The notes under the pieces are model-generated. The model ran no database searches. It saw only the letters and a program-made list of their open reading frames with translations, and was not told where the DNA came from. Of a stretch of DNA of 15,293 nt, positions 6,349 through 12,692 are shown in pieces; position 1 is the stretch's first letter, and the number at the start of each line of letters is the position of its first letter. Source of the DNA: DASQUK01 sp035641315. GTDB taxonomy: Bacteria; Actinomycetota; Acidimicrobiia; Acidimicrobiales; VFJN01. The stretch spans positions 1-15,293 of the forward strand of contig DASQUK010000111.1 in assembly GCA_035641315.1 (NCBI GenBank), in the 5' to 3' direction. The translations under genes were made by a program, and so were the position numbers.

Positions 6349-8055
6349 CTAGCCAGCGGGGGCCGGAGGCGGGTTGAGGAAGCCGAAGAACAGGGCCTCG
6401 AAGTAGGTGAACAGTCCCTCACGACCCACGTGCCGCGGGTCGGCGGCGTCCCACTGAGTGCGGTAGCTGGCGACAACGTCGTTGGCGTCGAAGGTGCCGC
6501 CGTCGTGGAAGGTCACGCCCTCACGCAGGGTGAACGTCCACTCGGTGAGGTCCTCGTTGGACTCCCATTCCTCGGCCAGGGCCGGCTCCACCTCGGTGCC
6601 GCCCACCTCGTAGCCGAGCAGCGACTCGTTGATCTGCTCGCAGACCCGCAGCGCCTCGCCGTCGGTCTCGTCGGCGCAGTACAGGCCCGAGGGCTCGCCG
6701 TTCTGCATCCAGACGAGCTGATCCGCGCCCTCCTCCGACATGACCGCGAACCGCTCGTTGGACAGGGGACTGGAGTGCGCCCCTTCGACTGCGGCGTCGA
6801 ACGCCACCGCCGAACCGCCGTAGGCGATCGGGATCGCCTGGGCGTGCTGCATCAGCAGCTCGTTGGCCTGAGCGTACAGGTCGCCGCGCTCGCCCTCGTC
6901 GACGGTCGAACCGGCCTCGGCGAGCACCTCGTGCATGTCCTCGAAACCGGTGCCGAACTGCGGGGACGCCCCAGAGCCGAAGTGGAAGTCCCAGAAGTTG
7001 GTGGCGTCCGGGAAGTCGGCACCCCAGCCGAGCATGTAGAAGCTCAGGGCGCCGGTGTTGGCGTTGTCGATGAACGCCCCTTCCTCCTGCTCGTCGAGCG
7101 CCACCGTGATGCCCACCTGGGCGAGCTGGTCGCGGATGTCGCTCGCCACCTGCGGCGGCTGCGGCAGGTAACCCCGCACCGTGGCCCGATAGCTGAGCAC
7201 GCCGAGGTCGACGCCGTCGGGGTAGCCGGCCTCGGCCAGCAGCTCGCGGGCCCGGTCGGGGTCGTAGGTGAAGCTCTCGGCGCCGTCCTGGTACTGCGGG
7301 ATGCCCGGCGGCAGGAACTGGTCGGCGGCGATCGAGCCCTCCGGGTAGAAGTTCTCGACGATGCGGTCCTTGTCGATGGCATAGCCGATCGCCTGGCGCA
7401 GGGTTTCGTTGTCGAACGGCGGCTTGTCGACATTGAAGCCGAGGTAGAAGACGTTGAGCGGCTCACGCTCGATGAGCTGCAGGTTGGAGTCGCCCTCGAC
7501 CGTGGCGAAGTCCTCGGTGCCGACGTTGTCGATGCCGTCGACGTCACCGGCCTGCAGCTCGACCAGCCGCTGGGCCGACTCCTCGCTCCAGCGGAACACG
7601 ACCGTGGGGATCGACGGGGCGTCGCCCCAGTAGTCCTCGTTGGCCGTGAGCACGATCTGGCTGCCCCGCTCCCAGGCCTCGAGCTGGTAGGGACCGGTGC
7701 CGATCGGTGCGTCGACCGGCGAACCGCTGGCCGCTTCCTCGAGCTGCTCCTCCGAGAAGATCCCGAGCGCCGAGAACGCCACCTTCGATGGCAGGGCCAC
7801 GTCGGGATTGCAGAGCGTGAACCGGACCGTGAGCTCGTCCACCGCCTCGATCGCGGCGAGGTTGCCGGCGTAGGCCTCGGTGCCGCACTGGGCGCTCTCG
7901 TCGAAGGCCAGCGCCTCGAAGTCACCGTCATCGGCGGGCTCCTCGGCTTCGTCGCCCCCGTCGGCGGCGCCGTCATCGTCGTCGTCGCCGCAGGCCGCAG
8001 CCACGATCCCGAGAACGACCAATGCTGATACCCAGCGGAATCGCCGCTGTCTCAT
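6349..8055 (-). CDS. Circularly permuted family-5 substrate-binding lipoprotein, system 1
   Basis: An extracytoplasmic solute-binding lipoprotein, 568 residues. It has a signal peptide (RQRRFRWVSALVVLGIVAAAC, lipid anchor Cys22) and an acidic linker to about 48. The order of the SBP family 5 domain is rotated. The mature part begins with a mid-domain block (AIEAVDELTVRFTL 68-81, IGTGPYQLEAWERG 118-131, NEDYWG 139-144). It runs through the usual C-terminal half (GYAIDKDRI, MLGWGADFPD, LLMQHAQAIPI) to about 436. It then continues into the block normally found just after the signal peptide (LVWMQNGEPSGLYC 447-460, EVEPALAEEWE 488-498, TFTLREGVTFHDG 507-519, ANDVVASYR 524-532) and ends FFGFLNPPPAPAG. 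The total length is normal, so nothing is missing. Extracytoplasmic cysteines are 57, 82, 460 and 472. The ATG at 8055 has AGGGGG seven bases upstream. The ligand, a peptide or other small solute, cannot be read from the sequence. Confidence 0.93.
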   Translation of the reverse strand: MRQRRFRWVSALVVLGIVAAACGDDDDDGAADGGDEAEEPADDGDFEALAFDESAQCGTEAYAGNLAAIEAVDELTVRFTLCNPDVALPSKVAFSALGIFSEEQLEEAASGSPVDAPIGTGPYQLEAWERGSQIVLTANEDYWGDAPSIPTVVFRWSEESAQRLVELQAGDVDGIDNVGTEDFATVEGDSNLQLIEREPLNVFYLGFNVDKPPFDNETLRQAIGYAIDKDRIVENFYPEGSIAADQFLPPGIPQYQDGAESFTYDPDRARELLAEAGYPDGVDLGVLSYRATVRGYLPQPPQVASDIRDQLAQVGITVALDEQEEGAFIDNANTGALSFYMLGWGADFPDATNFWDFHFGSGASPQFGTGFEDMHEVLAEAGSTVDEGERGDLYAQANELLMQHAQAIPIAYGGSAVAFDAAVEGAHSSPLSNERFAVMSEEGADQLVWMQNGEPSGLYCADETDGEALRVCEQINESLLGYEVGGTEVEPALAEEWESNEDLTEWTFTLREGVTFHDGGTFDANDVVASYRTQWDAADPRHVGREGLFTYFEALFFGFLNPPPAPAG

Positions 8056-8134
8056 GTGTTGCCCCCTGGTTGCTGTCGTAGTCGCCGTCGGGAGACGCGA
8101 TCTGGTAGGTCGATCTCCGGCGACGGTGGCCGAT

Positions 8135-8156
8135 TCTTGCACGATCTGGTGCAAGA
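8135..8156. promoter_or_regulatory. Operator-like palindrome upstream of system 1
   Basis: TCTTGCAC-N6-GTGCAAGA is a perfect 8-bp inverted repeat, 80-101 nt before the binding protein 1 ATG. On the minus strand it lies just downstream of a TTGACA box (8176-8171) and a second TTTGACC (8166-8160). No convincing -10 box is visible at the right distance. It could be a repressor operator for the system 1 operon, or a weak terminator for system 2; the lack of a T-run favours the operator. The protein that would bind it is unknown. Confidence 0.5.
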
Positions 8157-8170
8157 GGTGGTCAAACCGC

Positions 8171-8176
8171 TGTCAA
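8171..8176 (-). promoter_or_regulatory. Candidate -35 box TTGACA for the system 1 operon
   Basis: A perfect TTGACA on the minus strand, in the 128-bp gap between oppF2 and binding protein 1. A matching -10 hexamer at 16-18 bp is not recognisable, so the promoter call is weak. The larger gap and the separate operator-like palindrome suggest that system 1 has its own transcription start. Confidence 0.3.
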
Positions 8177-8183
8177 CCGTCGG

Positions 8184-9251
8184 TCACACCACCTCGCGCT
8201 GGCGGGTGAAGTGGCAGGCGGCGGGATGGTCGACCCCGCTCGACGACCGGATCTCGAGCAGCGGCTCCTGCTCGACGCACGCCGAGGTGTCGACGCCGGC
8301 GTCCTCGAGCTCGCGCTTGAGCCAGCACCGGGTGCGGAACCGGCACCCGGACGGCGGGTCGGCCGGGCTCGGCACGTCCCCGGTGACGAAGATGCGCTCG
8401 CGGGTGCGCTCGCGCTCGGGATCGGGCAGCGGGATGGCCGAGAGCAGCGCCTGGGTGTAGGGATGCCCGGGGTTCTCGTAGATCTGCTTGCGCTCGCCCG
8501 ACTCCACGATCTTGCCCAGGTACATCACCGCCACCCGATCGGAGATGTGCCGCACCACCGACAGGTCGTGGGCGATGAACACGTAGGCCAGGCCCAGCTC
8601 GTCCTGCAGCCGCTCCAACAGGTTGACCACGCCGGCCTGGATCGACACGTCGAGCGCCGACACGGGCTCGTCGAGCACGATCATCTCGGGCTCGAGGGCC
8701 AGGGCCCGGGCGATGCCGACCCGCTGGCGCTGGCCCCCCGAGAACTCGTGCGGGAACCGGTTGGTGTGCTCTGGTGACAGCCCCACGGTGGTCAGCAGCT
8801 CGCGCACCCGCGCGTCGATCCGCTCCTTGGGCCAGTCGAAGTGGAACTTGAGCGGCTCGGCCAGGGCGTTGCCGACGGTCATGCGGGGGTTGAGCGACGC
8901 GTAGGGGTCCTGGAACACGATCTGGAAGCGGCGCCGCATCTCCGAGAGCGGCTTGCCCCGCATGCGGCTGATCTCCCGGCCGTCGAACACGACGGTGCCG
9001 GACGTGGGGGTGATCAGGTTGAGGAGCAGCCGACCGGTGGTCGACTTGCCGCACCCTGACTCGCCCACCAGGCCGAGGGTCTCGCCCCGGTCGACCGACA
9101 GGCTGACGCCGGCGACGGCCGACACGTAGCCGACCGTGCGACTGAGGACGCCACCCCTGATCGGGAAGTCCTTGACGAGGTCGCGGGCGACGAGCAGGGG
9201 CCCGTCGGCGCTCGGCTCGGTGCCCGTCGGTGCCACCGCGGTATCGGTCAT
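8184..9251 (-). CDS. Opp/Dpp-type ABC transporter ATPase F, system 2
   Basis: The second ATPase of importer 2, 355 residues. Walker A GESGCGKST (63-71), Q-loop VFQDP, signature FSGGQRQR, Walker B MIVLDEP, D-loop ALDVSIQ, H-loop IAHD, and the C-terminal oligo_HPY region (HPYTQALL; GCRFRTRCW, SACVEQEP, ACHF) are all present. KDFPIRGGVLSRTVG near residue 27 is typical of OppF/DppF. The ATG at 9251 has AGGAG eight bases upstream. That Shine-Dalgarno lies inside a 32-codon spacer frame whose stop overlaps this ATG. It is the last gene of system 2. It resembles OppF1 closely but diverges in linkers and C-terminus, consistent with an old duplication or separate acquisition. Confidence 0.95.
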   Translation of the reverse strand: MTDTAVAPTGTEPSADGPLLVARDLVKDFPIRGGVLSRTVGYVSAVAGVSLSVDRGETLGLVGESGCGKSTTGRLLLNLITPTSGTVVFDGREISRMRGKPLSEMRRRFQIVFQDPYASLNPRMTVGNALAEPLKFHFDWPKERIDARVRELLTTVGLSPEHTNRFPHEFSGGQRQRVGIARALALEPEMIVLDEPVSALDVSIQAGVVNLLERLQDELGLAYVFIAHDLSVVRHISDRVAVMYLGKIVESGERKQIYENPGHPYTQALLSAIPLPDPERERTRERIFVTGDVPSPADPPSGCRFRTRCWLKRELEDAGVDTSACVEQEPLLEIRSSSGVDHPAACHFTRQREVV

Positions 9252-9346
9252 GAGCGCAGCTCCTGACCGGTCGACCGAGCGACCGCCAGGGAGCCGGGCG
9301 ACGATGGGGTGCGGGGGCGCAGCCCCCGAGGAGTCATGGTCATCAC
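9248..9346 (-). CDS. Possible spacer ORF (32 codons) coupling oppD2 to oppF2
   Basis: A short frame fills the oppD2-oppF2 gap. The GTG at 9346 overlaps the oppD2 TGA as GTGA, and the TGA at 9250-9248 overlaps the oppF2 ATG as ATGA. The product would be VMTMTPRGLRPRTPSS... ending STGQELRS, of no known family. It contains the oppF2 Shine-Dalgarno (AGGAG) and spans the 9312-9328 hairpin, so its likely role, if any, is to carry ribosomes across and expose the oppF2 start. ATGACC occurs near both ends (spacer codons 2-3 and the oppF2 start), which may be a trace of duplication. A chance origin is possible. Confidence 0.35.
   Translation of the reverse strand: MMTMTPRGLRPRTPSSPGSLAVARSTGQELRS
9312..9328. 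repeat. Hairpin in the oppD2/oppF2 gap
   Basis: CGGGGGC-GCA-GCCCCCG has perfect 7-bp arms and a 3-base loop, midway in the gap between the two ATPase genes. A second, 10-bp palindrome CGGTCGACCG lies at 9268-9277. Neither is followed by a T-run. The hairpin lies within the spacer frame upstream of the oppF2 ribosome binding site. Confidence 0.6.
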
Positions 9347-10590
9347 CGCCCCTCCGGCTCGGGCCAGGTTTCGGGCCCCTCGCCCTCGATGCCGCGTTCG
9401 GTCACGCCCGGATGGGCGACGGCCTCTTCGACGATCACGTCGGTGGCCTCGGCGGCCGCGTCCTCCTCTTCGCCGTTCGGCCCCGGTGGTGCGATCCTGC
9501 CGTCGAACAGCTCGGCCTCGGCGGTCACGTCGACGGACTGGCGCAGCGACTCGATCGTAACCTCGGCCAGCTCCTCGGCGTAGTGGCACGCCGACATGTG
9601 GGCGTCGCCCGCCACCAGCCGCAGCGCCGGCACCTCGCCGTCGCACATGCCCGGCACCCGGGCGAACCGGCAGCGCGGGTGGAACACGCAGCCCGGGGGC
9701 TTGCGGATCAGCGACGGCGGCGACCCGGCGATGGGCAGCAGCGGCTCGTCGCCCACGTCGTCGAGGCGGGGCAGGCTGGCGAGCAGGCCCAGCGTGTACG
9801 GATGCCGGGGCTCGTAGAAGACCTCGTTCGTGGTGCCCAGCTCGACCGCCCGTCCGGCATACATGACCATGATCCGGTGGGCCAGGCCCGCCACCACGCC
9901 CAAGTCGTGGGTGATGAGGATGATGGCCGAGTCGATCTCGTCCTTGATGTCGACCAGCACCTCGAGCACCTGGGCCTGCACCGTCACGTCGAGGGCGGTG
10001 GTGGGCTCGTCGGCGATGAGCAGGTCGGGCTTGCAAGCAATGGCCATCGCGATCATGGCCCGTTGCCGCATGCCGCCCGAGAACTCGTGGGGGTACATCT
10101 TCGCCCGCTTGCGCGGCTCGGGGATGCCGACGAGGTCGAGCAGCTCGACCGAGCGCTCGAAGGCCGGCTTCTTCTTGACCCCCTCATGGATTCGGACCAT
10201 CTCGCCGATCTGCTTTCCCACCGTGTGCACGGGGTTGAGGGCGGTGAGGGGGTCCTGGAAGATCATGGCGATCTCCTTGCCCCGGATCCGTCGCCGCTCC
10301 TCCTCGGGCAGCGTGAGCAGGTCGCGACCCTTCCAGAGGATCTCGCCCTCCTTGACGTCGAGCGTGGGCTGCAGGCCCAGGATCGACATGGCGGTGACCG
10401 ACTTGCCCGACCCCGACTCCCCCACGATGGCGAAGACCTCGCCGCGCGCCACGTCGAACGAGACGCCGTCGACCGCCTGCACCCGCCCGTCGTCGGTGTC
10501 GAAGCCGGCCCGCAGGCCGCGCAGCGACAGCAACACCTCCCGGCCGGGCGCCACGGCCCTGCCCACGACCTCGTTGACGACGTCGGTCAC
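9343..10590 (-). CDS. Opp/Dpp-type ABC transporter ATPase D with acidic C-terminal tail, system 2
   Basis: The first ATPase of importer 2, 415 residues, longer than its paralog OppD1 (344). Motifs are Walker A GESGSGKSV (57-65), Q-loop IFQDP, signature FSGGMRQR, Walker B LLIADEP, D-loop ALDVTVQ, H-loop ITHD, and the oligo_HPY region (HPYTLGLLAS; GCVFHPRCRF, MCDGEVP, SACHY). After SACHYAEELAEV a tail of about 70 residues continues, rich in Glu, Asp and Ala (for example GEEEDAAAEATDVIVEEAV), with no recognisable domain. The start is GTG at 10590, 6 nt after the oppC2 stop. GTG and TGA of the following spacer frame and this gene overlap at 9343-9346. Confidence 0.94.
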   Translation of the reverse strand: MTDVVNEVVGRAVAPGREVLLSLRGLRAGFDTDDGRVQAVDGVSFDVARGEVFAIVGESGSGKSVTAMSILGLQPTLDVKEGEILWKGRDLLTLPEEERRRIRGKEIAMIFQDPLTALNPVHTVGKQIGEMVRIHEGVKKKPAFERSVELLDLVGIPEPRKRAKMYPHEFSGGMRQRAMIAMAIACKPDLLIADEPTTALDVTVQAQVLEVLVDIKDEIDSAIILITHDLGVVAGLAHRIMVMYAGRAVELGTTNEVFYEPRHPYTLGLLASLPRLDDVGDEPLLPIAGSPPSLIRKPPGCVFHPRCRFARVPGMCDGEVPALRLVAGDAHMSACHYAEELAEVTIESLRQSVDVTAEAELFDGRIAPPGPNGEEEDAAAEATDVIVEEAVAHPGVTERGIEGEGPETWPEPEGR

Positions 10591-10596
10591 GAGCGC

Positions 10597-11517
10597 CTAC
10601 TTCAGCTTGGGGTCGAGGGCGTCGCGCAGGCCGTCGCCCACGAACACGAACGACAGCACGGTCAGGAAGATGGCACCGGCCGGGAAGAACAGCATGTGGG
10701 GCGCGTTGGTGAGGCTGCTCTTCGCGTCGGCCACCATCTTCCCCCACGCCGGTGTCGGGTCCTGCGGGCCGACACCGACGAACGACAGGGCCGCCTCGGT
10801 GAGGACCACGCTGCCGACGGCGATCGTGCCGTAGATGATGATCGGCTGGAGCGCGTTGGGCAGGATGTGCCGGAACATGATGCGCAGGCGCGAGAAACCC
10901 AGCGCCGTCGCGGCCTCGACGTACTCGAGCCGTTTGAGCGAGAGGAAGCTGGCCCGCACGATGCGGGCGATGCTGGTCCAGCCGATGACGCCGATGATGA
11001 TGATGATCGAGTTCTCGCTGCGCCCGACCACGGTGGCGATCGCGACGCCGAGCACGATGTAGGGGATGGCGAGGAAGACGTCGGTGATCCGCATGACCAG
11101 CGTGTCGGTGGCGCCCCCGAAGAACCCCGAGGTAGCGCCCAGCAGCAGCCCAATGCCCAGCGAGATCGCCGTGGCCAGGATGCCGATCCGCAGCGACACC
11201 CGGGCCCCGTAAACCACGCGGCTGAACACGTCGCGGCCGATCTGGTCGGTGCCGAACCAGTGGTCGAGGGACGGGCTCTGGCGCGCCTGCCCGGAGGTGC
11301 GCTCGGTGATGCCGTAGGGCGCGATCAGAGGGGCGAAGATCGCCACCAGCACCAGCAGGACGATGAAGGCGAGGCCCACCATCGCCAGCCGGTTGCGGCG
11401 GAAGCGGCGCCAGACGTCGACACGTAGCGGCCGCGCCGCCCCGAGGTCGGCGACGTCGGTCGACTCGGGCGAAACGTCGATGTGGCCGGGGGCCGTGGGT
11501 TGCTCGATGAGCGTCAC
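10597..11517 (-). CDS. Opp/Dpp-type ABC transporter permease C, system 2
   Basis: An inner-membrane permease, 306 residues. The first helix is about 45-66 (AMVGLAFIVLLVLVAIFAPL), followed by IAPYG, then HWFGTDQIGRDVFSRVVYGARVSL (86-109), core helices, the EAA loop about 199-222 (YVEAATALGFSRLRIMFRHILPN) and the C-terminus GDGLRDALDPKLK. Its extracytoplasmic loop is shorter than that of OppC1 and has no cysteine. GTG at 11517 was chosen because AAGGGGG lies just upstream and the protein then starts with a short cytoplasmic tail as in the family. A longer reading to 11691 would overlap oppB2 and add non-homologous sequence. The GTG overlaps the stop of a 30-codon spacer frame. Confidence 0.94.
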   Translation of the reverse strand: MTLIEQPTAPGHIDVSPESTDVADLGAARPLRVDVWRRFRRNRLAMVGLAFIVLLVLVAIFAPLIAPYGITERTSGQARQSPSLDHWFGTDQIGRDVFSRVVYGARVSLRIGILATAISLGIGLLLGATSGFFGGATDTLVMRITDVFLAIPYIVLGVAIATVVGRSENSIIIIIGVIGWTSIARIVRASFLSLKRLEYVEAATALGFSRLRIMFRHILPNALQPIIIYGTIAVGSVVLTEAALSFVGVGPQDPTPAWGKMVADAKSSLTNAPHMLFFPAGAIFLTVLSFVFVGDGLRDALDPKLK

Positions 11518-11606
11518 TGGTGCCCCCTTCGGGCGCACCGGTGACGCCAGCGCCACTTCGTGGCGCCAAGAGCACTGTGCTCCTGGATCTCGCTTCGCTC
11601 GATCAT
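11514..11606 (-). CDS. Possible spacer ORF (30 codons) coupling oppB2 to oppC2
   Basis: ATG at 11606 overlaps the oppB2 TGA as ATGA, and the TGA at 11516-11514 overlaps the oppC2 GTG as GTGA. The product would be MIERSEIQEHSALGATKWRW followed by a basic end (RHRCARRGHQ); I do not recognise it. Its codons run through three hairpins, and its end contains the oppC2 ribosome binding site. Position and overlaps argue for translational coupling between the permease genes. It may equally be non-coding repeat DNA that happens to be open. Confidence 0.4.
   Translation of the reverse strand: MIERSEIQEHSALGATKWRWRHRCARRGHQ
11519..11582. repeat. Three-hairpin cluster in the oppB2/oppC2 gap
   Basis: GCGCCAC-TTC-GTGGCGC is at 11550-11566 (perfect, 7 bp) and GAGCAC-T-GTGCTC at 11570-11582 (perfect, 6 bp). 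An imperfect hairpin at 11519-11539 has outer arms GGTGC/GCACC, inner arms CCC/GGG and a TTC loop; it covers the oppC2 ribosome binding site region. GCTTCGC at 11592-11598 is the complement of the GCGAAGC heptamer seen in other gaps. None is followed by a T-run. Confidence 0.65.
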
Positions 11607-12610
11607 GCGTGCTCTCCCTTCCCCAACCGTATGCGGGGGTCGAACCAGGCGTACGACACATCGACGACCAGGTTGACAAGGGCGTAGGCAAGTACGACTG
11701 CGAGTGTCAGCCCCAGCAGGACCGGCAGGTCGCGTTGCTGCACCGAGGTGACGATCTCGGAGCCCAGACCCGGCCAGTTGAAGGTGAACTCGGTGAGCAC
11801 CGCGGCGCCGATGGCGGTGCCGAAGTCGAGGCCGATGAGGGTCACCACGGGCAGCATGGCATTGCGCAGCCCGTGCCTGAGCACCACGTCGCGCTCGCCG
11901 AGCCCCTTCGACTTGGCGGTGCGCATGTAGTCGGCGCGCAGCACCTCGAGCATCGACCCGCGCGTCATGCGGGCAAGCAGAGCCGTGGTCACGCTGGCCA
12001 GGGTGATCGCCGGCAGGATCAGATAGCGCCACTGCTCGCCGGTGGGGATGAAGAAGAACGTCCACGAGTCGGGCCCGATGCCCGACGTTCGTAGCCGGGC
12101 CCACTCGGGCCAGTCCCACTTGTTGGGTTGCACTGCGAAGATGTACTGCAGCACGAACCCGAGCACGAACACCGGGATGGCCGATGCCGCCGCCGTCAGG
12201 ATCGTCGTTATTCGGTCACTGAGGGAGTAGCGGCGTATCGCGGACAGCAGGCCGACGGCGATGCCGACGATGATCTCGATGATGATCGCCCAGATGGCGA
12301 GGCGCAGGCTGGCCACGGCCTTGTCGCCCAGGATGTCGTTGACGCCGCGGTTGGTGAGGAACGACTCGCCCAGGTCCCACTGGACCGTCCGCTCCCAGTA
12401 GTCGGCGAACTGGGTGAGGATCGGGTCGTCGAAGCCGTAGCGGGCCTCGACGCGCTCGAGCACGCCCGGGTCGACGTTGCGCTCGGCGCCACCGGCGATG
12501 AGCCGGGCCGGGTCGCCGGGCAGCAGGAAGAAGATGAAGAACAGGAACGACAGTGCCACGAACACCGTCGGAACGATCAGCAGCAGGCGGCGGATGATGT
12601 AGCTGGTCAT
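11603..12610 (-). CDS. Opp/Dpp-type ABC transporter permease B, system 2
   Basis: An inner-membrane permease, 335 residues. It starts MTSYIIRRLLLIVPTVFVAL with the first helix, then LLPGDPARLIAGG, the OppB/DppB motif. The second helix is near 103-123. The EAA loop is about 228-250 (YMRTAKSKGLGERDVVLRHG), followed by LRNAMLPVVTLIGLDFGTAIG, and it ends AWFDPRIRLGKGEHA. Unlike OppB1 it has no cysteines in its outer loops. The ATG at 12610 has only a weak GAAGA upstream and lies 27 nt after a 15-bp stem-loop. Its stop overlaps the start of the spacer frame to oppC2. Confidence 0.94.
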   Translation of the reverse strand: MTSYIIRRLLLIVPTVFVALSFLFFIFFLLPGDPARLIAGGAERNVDPGVLERVEARYGFDDPILTQFADYWERTVQWDLGESFLTNRGVNDILGDKAVASLRLAIWAIIIEIIVGIAVGLLSAIRRYSLSDRITTILTAAASAIPVFVLGFVLQYIFAVQPNKWDWPEWARLRTSGIGPDSWTFFFIPTGEQWRYLILPAITLASVTTALLARMTRGSMLEVLRADYMRTAKSKGLGERDVVLRHGLRNAMLPVVTLIGLDFGTAIGAAVLTEFTFNWPGLGSEIVTSVQQRDLPVLLGLTLAVVLAYALVNLVVDVSYAWFDPRIRLGKGEHA

Positions 12611-12637
12611 CGTGGTCTTCGGTAAGTGGACCGCAGG

Positions 12638-12671
12638 TTGATCGGGGGGTGCAAGCGCACCCCCCGATCAA
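12638..12671. promoter_or_regulatory. 15-bp stem-loop between binding protein 2 and oppB2
   Basis: The perfect arms TTGATCGGGGGGTGC (12638-12652) and GCACCCCCCGATCAA (12657-12671) enclose a 4-base loop AAGC. It occupies the 82-bp gap after the binding-protein stop. No T-tract follows on the minus strand, which makes complete Rho-independent termination unlikely. It probably shields the 3' end of the binding-protein message or partially attenuates read-through into the permeases. It occupies the same junction as the 6297-6326 hairpin of system 1 but shares no sequence with it. Confidence 0.8.
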
Positions 12672-12692
12672 ACCCGAACGAACCGAGGGGAA

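Noticed and set aside
8056..8154. Longer start for binding protein 1 (to 8154)
   Set aside because: It would place the signal peptide 33 residues inside the protein and run through the operator-like palindrome. The ATG at 8055 has a good ribosome binding site and a canonical lipoprotein signal.
8184..8190. A fourth coupled spacer frame after oppF2 (GTGA at its stop)
   Set aside because: The GTG overlapping the oppF2 stop reaches a TGA after only a few codons, so it does not bridge to the next gene.
9136..11427. Long plus-strand open frame opposite oppF2, oppD2 and oppC2
   Set aside because: It is the antisense shadow of high-GC coding sequence. Its product is histidine/arginine/glycine-rich without domains, while the minus strand encodes clear ATPase and permease motifs. 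The same applies to the frames at 6196-8028 and 12726-14411.
11518..11691. Longer start for oppC2 (to 11691)
   Set aside because: It would overlap the conserved C-terminus of oppB2 and add non-homologous residues. GTG at 11517 has AAGGGGG upstream.
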